From: Ekhidna sp.
Lineage (GTDB): Bacteria > Bacteroidota > Bacteroidia > Cytophagales > Cyclobacteriaceae
NCBI GenBank assembly: GCA_028821635.1
Contig: JAPPDO010000445.1
Coordinates: 1 to 9,518, forward strand
DNA: 9,518 nt
Reading direction: 5' to 3'
Part shown: positions 6,622 through 9,518 of the stretch, piece after piece
Position numbering within the stretch: position 1 is the stretch's first letter
Layout: every line of letters begins with the position of its first letter
Made by a program: the position numbers and the translations under genes
The notes under the pieces: generated by a model
Databases searched by the model: none
What the model was told of the DNA's origin: nothing
What the model saw: the letters and a program-made list of their open reading frames with translations, nothing else

Positions 6622-6849
6622 TTAAAACTTGGCTAACACTTTGTTCACTTCAGAATCAGTATTGGCACAATTCTCCCCCGGCTTCACTGTCTCTCCGCAA
6701 AAGCCGCATGCAGCACCATCTTTGTTGAGATATGGATTCTGAGAAGCACAGGTACCTTTAAATTCTCCATTTTTTAGAAATAAAATTCTTACGGATAAGC
6801 CGACGAAAAACAAGGCAAAGATTCCGATTCCTAATAGTACTATCTGCAT
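6622..6849 (-). CDS. Small membrane-anchored protein with conserved-looking cysteines
   Basis: This 75-aa protein has one N-terminal hydrophobic segment (residues 3-24: VLLGIGIFALFFVGLSVRIL) that is not followed by a clear cleavage site, so it probably stays as an anchor. The remaining 50 residues carry four cysteines at 34, 48, 51 and 61, in the pattern GTCASQNP, then ACGFCG, then ENC. A CxxC pair plus two further Cys could bind a metal or Fe-S cluster or form disulfides. Similar short proteins occur in Bacteroidota, usually annotated only as membrane or secreted protein; that is from memory. It starts with ATG at 6849, is divergent from mazG with 88 bases between, and ends 70 bases before the glmM start, so it may also read into glmM. 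Confidence 0.75.
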   Translation of the reverse strand: MQIVLLGIGIFALFFVGLSVRILFLKNGEFKGTCASQNPYLNKDGAACGFCGETVKPGENCANTDSEVNKVLAKF

Positions 6850-6877
6850 TTTAAAAAATTTTATGTAAAATTAGCCA

Positions 6878-6887
6878 ATTTGCAAAT
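6878..6887. repeat. 10-bp palindrome in the divergent intergenic region
   Basis: ATTTGCAAAT is a perfect palindrome placed between the start codons of the cysteine-bearing small gene (6849) and mazG (6938). It could be an operator for a dimeric regulator of either gene, but the DNA is AT-rich and a single site this short may be chance. Confidence 0.25.
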
Positions 6888-6937
6888 GTGCCCTAGATAA
6901 CAACTGTTTATATCACAAGATTCATTTATAATTAACA

Positions 6938-7735
6938 ATGAAGAGACCACTAACTGCACCCGATCCTAAAAGAGAAAGTAAATTAAAGGCTTTCAACGGA
7001 CTCCTCACTATCATGGATGAACTGAGGGAAAACTGTCCGTGGGATAAAAAACAGACATTAGAAAGTCTGAGGCATTTAACCATAGAGGAGACCTATGAAC
7101 TTTCTGATGCCATCATCGAAAATGATCCGGAGGAGATAAAGAAGGAACTTGGAGACTTGATGCTTCATATAATTTTTTATGCGCGAATTGGAAGTGAAGA
7201 AAAAGCGTTTGATCTCTCTGATGTTTTAAATCAGGTTTGCAATAAGTTGATCAGAAGGCATCCGCACATTTATGGAGATGTGAATGCTGACAATGAAGAA
7301 GCGGTAAAAGCTAACTGGGAAAAGATCAAGCTCAAAGAAAAGGGCAACGAGTCGGTGCTGGGAGGTGTCCCAAAGTCTTTGCCGGCACTGGTGAAAGCGA
7401 TGCGTATTCAGGAAAAGGCGAGGGCTGTGGGCTTTGACTGGAATCACCGGGATCAGGTTTGGGAGAAAGTGCTGGAGGAACTTCATGAATTTACAGAAGC
7501 GAAGGGCAAAGAAAAGCGGGCCGAGGAGTTTGGAGACCTACTGTTTTCGCTGATCAACTATGCTCGCTTTGCAGGCATCAATCCCGAGGAGGCACTTGAA
7601 CGTACCAACAAAAAATTCATTAAACGGTTTCGATACTTGGAGTCCCAATCCCGAAAGGACGGAAAAGATTTAAGCGAGATGACAACAGAAGAAATGGATG
7701 TTTACTGGGAAAGGGCGAAGGCATTATTAAATTGA
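6938..7735 (+). CDS. mazG: Nucleoside triphosphate pyrophosphohydrolase MazG
   Basis: MazG hydrolyses nucleoside triphosphates to the monophosphate and pyrophosphate, cleaning non-canonical nucleotides from the pool and, in E. coli, lowering ppGpp. The 265-aa length and two tandem MazG domains match the full-length enzyme. The first domain shows ENCPWDKKQTLESLRHLTIE and the metal-binding EETYEL followed by ELGD (Glu50, Glu51, Glu54, Glu70, Asp73). The second repeats the pattern with LEELHEF and EEFGD (Glu180, Glu181, Glu184, Glu197, Asp200). The linker NWEKIKLKEKG followed by a GGVPKSLPALVKAMRIQEKA segment is also typical. It starts with ATG preceded by AT-rich DNA without a Shine-Dalgarno site, as usual in Bacteroidota. 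It stands alone on its strand, and an insertion sequence follows 189 bases after its stop. Confidence 0.96.
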   Translation: MKRPLTAPDPKRESKLKAFNGLLTIMDELRENCPWDKKQTLESLRHLTIEETYELSDAIIENDPEEIKKELGDLMLHIIFYARIGSEEKAFDLSDVLNQVCNKLIRRHPHIYGDVNADNEEAVKANWEKIKLKEKGNESVLGGVPKSLPALVKAMRIQEKARAVGFDWNHRDQVWEKVLEELHEFTEAKGKEKRAEEFGDLLFSLINYARFAGINPEEALERTNKKFIKRFRYLESQSRKDGKDLSEMTTEEMDVYWERAKALLN

Positions 7736-7866
7736 GTTTGATGTAAGCCTTCCTTTTGGATAGGTAGAATGAGTTGTTTCGTATCACTAGGACTCGTTTT
7801 GAGTAAGAACAGACTTTATCCTGTACCTTCTCAACAGTGAGGCTATCAGAATAAAAAATTTGTGCC

Positions 7867-7874
7867 TATGTTTG
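7867..7874 (+). promoter_or_regulatory. TAnnTTTG-like -7 motif just left of the insertion sequence
   Basis: TATGTTTG matches the Bacteroidota -7 consensus and shares the 11-mer TATGTTTGCAT with the glmM promoter. It points toward the insertion sequence, whose left end is 50 bases away. No -33 TTTG is present at the expected distance, so this is weak. Confidence 0.25.
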
Positions 7875-7924
7875 CATCTTTAATGAAAATATCCTTATCT
7901 TTATACCTTAATCAAATTATTTAT

Positions 7925-7945
7925 GGGACTTACATACATGTTGCC
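7925..7945 (+). repeat. Left terminal inverted repeat of the insertion sequence
   Basis: This 21-bp end is the exact reverse complement of 9398-9418. Counting inward past it, five of the next seven positions also match, giving an imperfect repeat of about 28 bp. It is the end distal to the transposase start. Confidence 0.95.
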
Positions 7946-7946
7946 A

Positions 7947-7965
7947 CAAAACAGTCATTGTTTTG
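7947..7965 (-). terminator. Hairpin behind the passenger genes
   Basis: CAAAACA (7947-7953) pairs with TGTTTTG (7959-7965) around a 5-base loop, 13 bases past the stop of the 65-aa passenger ORF. There is no following T-tract, so it may only protect the 3' end of the transcript, or be a subterminal structure of the element. Confidence 0.3.
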
Positions 7966-7978
7966 ACAAGCTTAACAA

Positions 7979-8176
7979 CTATTTATCATCAGTTGTTGAG
8001 TCTTTAGAAACAATAACATCTACGGTCTTTGTCTTGGGATTGTACTTATACCTTGCGTTCAATTCTTTTTTATTCGGTTGTTTTTTAGGGTAAACAGATA
8101 TTTTGTCCTCTTTTGCTGTCGCAACGGCTTTGATAAACGCTTGTACTTGTCTCTTTTGGGCTTTGTTTATTTTCAC
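7979..8176 (-). CDS. Passenger ORF of the insertion sequence, 65 aa, unknown function
   Basis: I do not recognise this protein. It is small and Lys-rich, with an N-terminal helix-like part (KAQKRQVQAFIKAVATAKED) and a beta-like second half (ARYKYNPKTKTVDVIVSKDS). There is no signal peptide or membrane segment. It begins with GTG inside the sequence GTGA, where TGA is the stop of the preceding 89-aa ORF, so translation of the two is probably coupled. Together with that ORF it fills the space between the transposase stop and the left end of the element, and it would move with the element. Whether it helps transposition or gives the host a separate trait cannot be said. The tight overlap argues that it is translated. 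Confidence 0.6.
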   Translation of the reverse strand: MKINKAQKRQVQAFIKAVATAKEDKISVYPKKQPNKKELNARYKYNPKTKTVDVIVSKDSTTDDK

Positions 8177-8442
8177 AGTTCTAATTTTGTTTGTTTCGCT
8201 CTGTACAATTTTACTTCTTTTAAAGTTGGAGGGGTATTGAAAAGATGACCGTCTAACAATTCATCCACTGTAATAATCTGCACTTTATCGTAAAATACAG
8301 GCGGCATATCTTTTCTAATTGAGTATTCTATCTGTCCTTTCTTTTGTGCCGTCTGACGACTTATAGGCATAGTGGCTCTTGTTTGTATACCTACTTTATA
8401 AGCTCTTGATACTTCAACCTTTTGCCCTGAGAAGCAAAGCAA
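8173..8442 (-). CDS. Passenger ORF of the insertion sequence, resembling a DNA methyltransferase C-terminal fragment
   Basis: The 89-aa frame starts with ATG inside the transposase gene (52-base overlap, another frame); a later ATG at 8370 would give 65 aa. Residues 1-17 shadow the transposase end. From residue 18 on, VGIQTRATMPISRQTAQKKG and KVQIITVDELLDGH followed by NTPP resemble the extreme C-terminus of large site-specific DNA methyltransferases, where a GVFITLEEPT-type strand is followed by an IQIITIEELLxGKxxxxP motif. This likeness is from memory. No methyltransferase catalytic motif (DPPY, FxGxG) is present, so it cannot methylate DNA alone. The likeness already begins before the ATG at 8370, which favours the longer start or a frameshifted fusion with the transposase. 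It overlaps the 65-aa ORF as GTGA. Confidence 0.55.
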   Translation of the reverse strand: MLCFSGQKVEVSRAYKVGIQTRATMPISRQTAQKKGQIEYSIRKDMPPVFYDKVQIITVDELLDGHLFNTPPTLKEVKLYRAKQTKLEL

Positions 8443-9314
8443 AGATGCTTAATACGATCAATAGTATCTATTGAAACGTTACCTTCATTAAGCCTAAAAG
8501 TAAACTCATTAACGTATCGGTGTAAATGTTTTTCTGTAAAATGATGAAAGATTCCATAATAGCCACGCTTTAATACTGCCCAGACGCTCTCAATGCCATT
8601 GGTTGTAGCCATCTCATTGACAAACTCACCCATTGAATGATTAACGGTTTGCTTTTCGTAGCCTTTAATGCTTTTGTAAAAAACAGCCTCATCTGTTTGT
8701 AACGTACTGCCTTTTTCTACATTTTGATTTATAAATGCTTGTAACTGTTTGGTATTGATATGCTCCATTGGAGAGGCTTTTACTCTACCTTCTTTTGATC
8801 GCATCCCTACAACGGCTCTTTTTGTCTTTGTACTTCGTCTCTGTGTCCTAACTACCCTTTTATGTGCGTGCTTATTATGCTCTTTGCCTCCTATGTAGGT
8901 CTCATCTATTTCTATTATACCTTTCAATATAGGGTTGTTTTCAATAGTGCAAGCTAATCGGATTCTTTGTAAAACAAACCATGCAGACTTTTGAGTGATA
9001 CCTAATTCTTTACTTAACTGTAAACTGCTTATTCCTTTTCTACTTGTTATTACCAGATAAAAAGCAATAAGCCAATACCTCAAACTAATTTTCGATTTTT
9101 CAAAAATAGTACCTATTTTAACTGTAAAGTCTTTTCTGCATTTCCTGCAAAAATGTCCTTTTCTTTTCTTTCTGACAAGGGTATCCGTGCCTTTACAAGT
9201 TGGACAAACAGGAGCTTTGCCCCAAAATGTCTCCTCAAAGAACAAGGTAGCAGTCTCATCGTCAGGGAACAATTTTAATAACTCAACGATTGATAATGCT
9301 TTTACTTTTTTCAT
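8391..9314 (-). CDS. IS1595-family (ISXO2-like) transposase
   Basis: This 307-aa protein catalyses movement of the element. The N-terminal part carries a zinc ribbon with CPTC (Cys37, Cys40) and CRKC (Cys56, Cys59). A helix-turn-helix-like region follows (SSLQLSKELGITQKSAWFVL, residues 96-115), which should bind the terminal repeats. The catalytic ISXO2-type DDE domain begins with IIEIDETYIGGK (Asp137), continues with LQTDEAVFYKSI (Asp208), and ends with NGIESVWAVLKRG (Glu242 with Lys249 and Arg250). The last residues, RYVNEFTFRLN, are also typical of the family. The length is normal and the frame is intact. ATG at 9314 is the first in-frame start in the element. A promoter match ends only four bases before it, so the message may be leaderless. 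Confidence 0.95.
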   Translation of the reverse strand: MKKVKALSIVELLKLFPDDETATLFFEETFWGKAPVCPTCKGTDTLVRKKRKGHFCRKCRKDFTVKIGTIFEKSKISLRYWLIAFYLVITSRKGISSLQLSKELGITQKSAWFVLQRIRLACTIENNPILKGIIEIDETYIGGKEHNKHAHKRVVRTQRRSTKTKRAVVGMRSKEGRVKASPMEHINTKQLQAFINQNVEKGSTLQTDEAVFYKSIKGYEKQTVNHSMGEFVNEMATTNGIESVWAVLKRGYYGIFHHFTEKHLHRYVNEFTFRLNEGNVSIDTIDRIKHLCFASQGKRLKYQELIK

Positions 9315-9318
9315 AACA

Positions 9319-9350
9319 CAAATTTAGCGTGTTATTGCCACAAAAGCAAA
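9319..9350 (-). promoter_or_regulatory. Transposase promoter inside the right end
   Basis: On the minus strand TTTG (9347-9350) is followed after 20 bases by TAAATTTG (9319-9326), matching both parts of the Bacteroidota promoter consensus. The predicted transcription start falls at or next to the transposase ATG (9314). The -7 box also lies within a small AACAC/GTGTT hairpin (9315-9333). Confidence 0.5.
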
Positions 9351-9397
9351 AAAGATCAATAACTTTTTAAGACTTATTTTTATCGCAGTGGATTTGC

Positions 9398-9418
9398 GGC
9401 AACATGTATGTAAGTCCC
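9398..9418 (-). repeat. Right terminal inverted repeat of the insertion sequence
   Basis: Exact reverse complement of 7925-7945. It lies 84 bases upstream of the transposase start, leaving room for the promoter between them. Confidence 0.95.
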
Positions 9419-9440
9419 TTAATTTATAATAGTGTCTGAT

Positions 9441-9448
9441 TATTTTTG
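9441..9448 (+). promoter_or_regulatory. -7-like motif before the gene at the window end
   Basis: TATTTTTG matches TAnnTTTG and would start transcription near 9455, about 35 bases before the ATG at 9490. The place where a -33 box would sit coincides with the end of the insertion sequence and shows no TTTG. Confidence 0.3.
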
Positions 9449-9489
9449 CAGAATTATGAATACTCTAATCTCTTTATTTTAAAATCCTT

Positions 9490-9518
9490 ATGAATTTTAC
9501 ACCTTTCCGGAATGACCG
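9490..9518 (+). CDS. Start of an unidentified gene (3' partial)
   Basis: ATG at 9490 opens a frame reading MNFTPFRND to the window edge. Nine residues are too few to identify it. An upstream ATG (9456) ends after eight codons, so 9490 is the more likely start. The insertion sequence lies just upstream. Confidence 0.35.

Larger units (their letters stand above)
7925..9418 (-). mobile_element. IS1595-family (ISXO2-like) insertion sequence with passenger ORFs, 1494 bp
   Basis: The element is bounded by a perfect 21-bp terminal inverted repeat that begins GGGACTTACATACATG at 7925 and ends at 9418. It holds one transposase gene and two short downstream ORFs, all on the minus strand and almost end to end. 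IS1595-family elements often start with GG and have a zinc-ribbon DDE transposase, and several known members carry passenger genes. The expected 8-bp target duplication is not exact: TTATTTAT on the left, TTAATTTA on the right (5 of 8 match). It is inserted between mazG and the next plus-strand gene, without breaking a visible gene. Intact ends and an intact transposase suggest it could still be active. Confidence 0.9.

Noticed and set aside
7226..7486. Minus-strand ORF inside mazG
   Set aside because: It is a shadow; the plus frame carries the full second MazG domain motifs.
7979..8442. Toxin-antitoxin pair as the nature of the passenger ORFs
   Set aside because: Two small overlapping genes fit the layout, but neither shows a toxin or DNA-binding antitoxin motif, and the first resembles a methyltransferase tail instead.
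1..9518. CRISPR array, tRNA or rRNA genes
   Set aside because: No regularly spaced direct repeats and no tRNA- or rRNA-like sequences were seen on either strand.

Overview
The window looks like a chromosomal segment of a Bacteroidota bacterium, most likely of the Cytophagales/Cyclobacteriaceae type. The first gene ends in a type IX secretion (Por) sorting domain, several putative promoters carry the Bacteroidota -7 motif TAnnTTTG, and the housekeeping proteins read like Bacteroidota versions. This taxonomic placement is inference from sequence features, not from a search.

Layout. Positions 1-353 hold the 3' end of a large secreted or adhesin-like protein, visibly richer in G+C than the rest, followed by a terminator-like hairpin. 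Positions 354-1309 hold no intact gene I can defend: there is a GC-rich block with small inverted repeats and an ambiguous 84-codon ORF, an apparently eroded small lipoprotein gene on the minus strand (735-1048), and AT-rich DNA. A plus-strand group follows: an unrecognised 211-aa protein (1310-1945), a VTT/DedA-like membrane protein (1975-2565) and ferrochelatase hemH (2562-3572), the last two overlapping as ATGA. Converging on hemH is a minus-strand operon: glmM (phosphoglucosamine mutase, probable TTG start), a NifS/IscS-type cysteine desulfurase, and a DoxX-like four-helix membrane protein whose stop codon overlaps the hemH stop. A small cysteine-bearing membrane-anchored protein (6622-6849, minus) is divergent from mazG (6938-7735, plus).

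From 7925 to 9418 lies a complete insertion sequence of the IS1595/ISXO2 type. It has a perfect 21-bp terminal inverted repeat, a zinc-ribbon plus DDE transposase, and two small passenger ORFs behind the transposase in tightly overlapping order (tnp, 89 aa, 65 aa). The 89-aa ORF resembles the extreme C-terminus of large site-specific DNA methyltransferases. The window ends with the first codons of another plus-strand gene (9490 onward).

The genes mostly serve core metabolism: heme synthesis (hemH), cell-wall precursor synthesis (glmM), sulfur mobilisation (cysteine desulfurase) and nucleotide-pool sanitation (mazG). The part most worth a second look is the insertion sequence with its passenger pair. 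No CRISPR array, rRNA or tRNA was seen.
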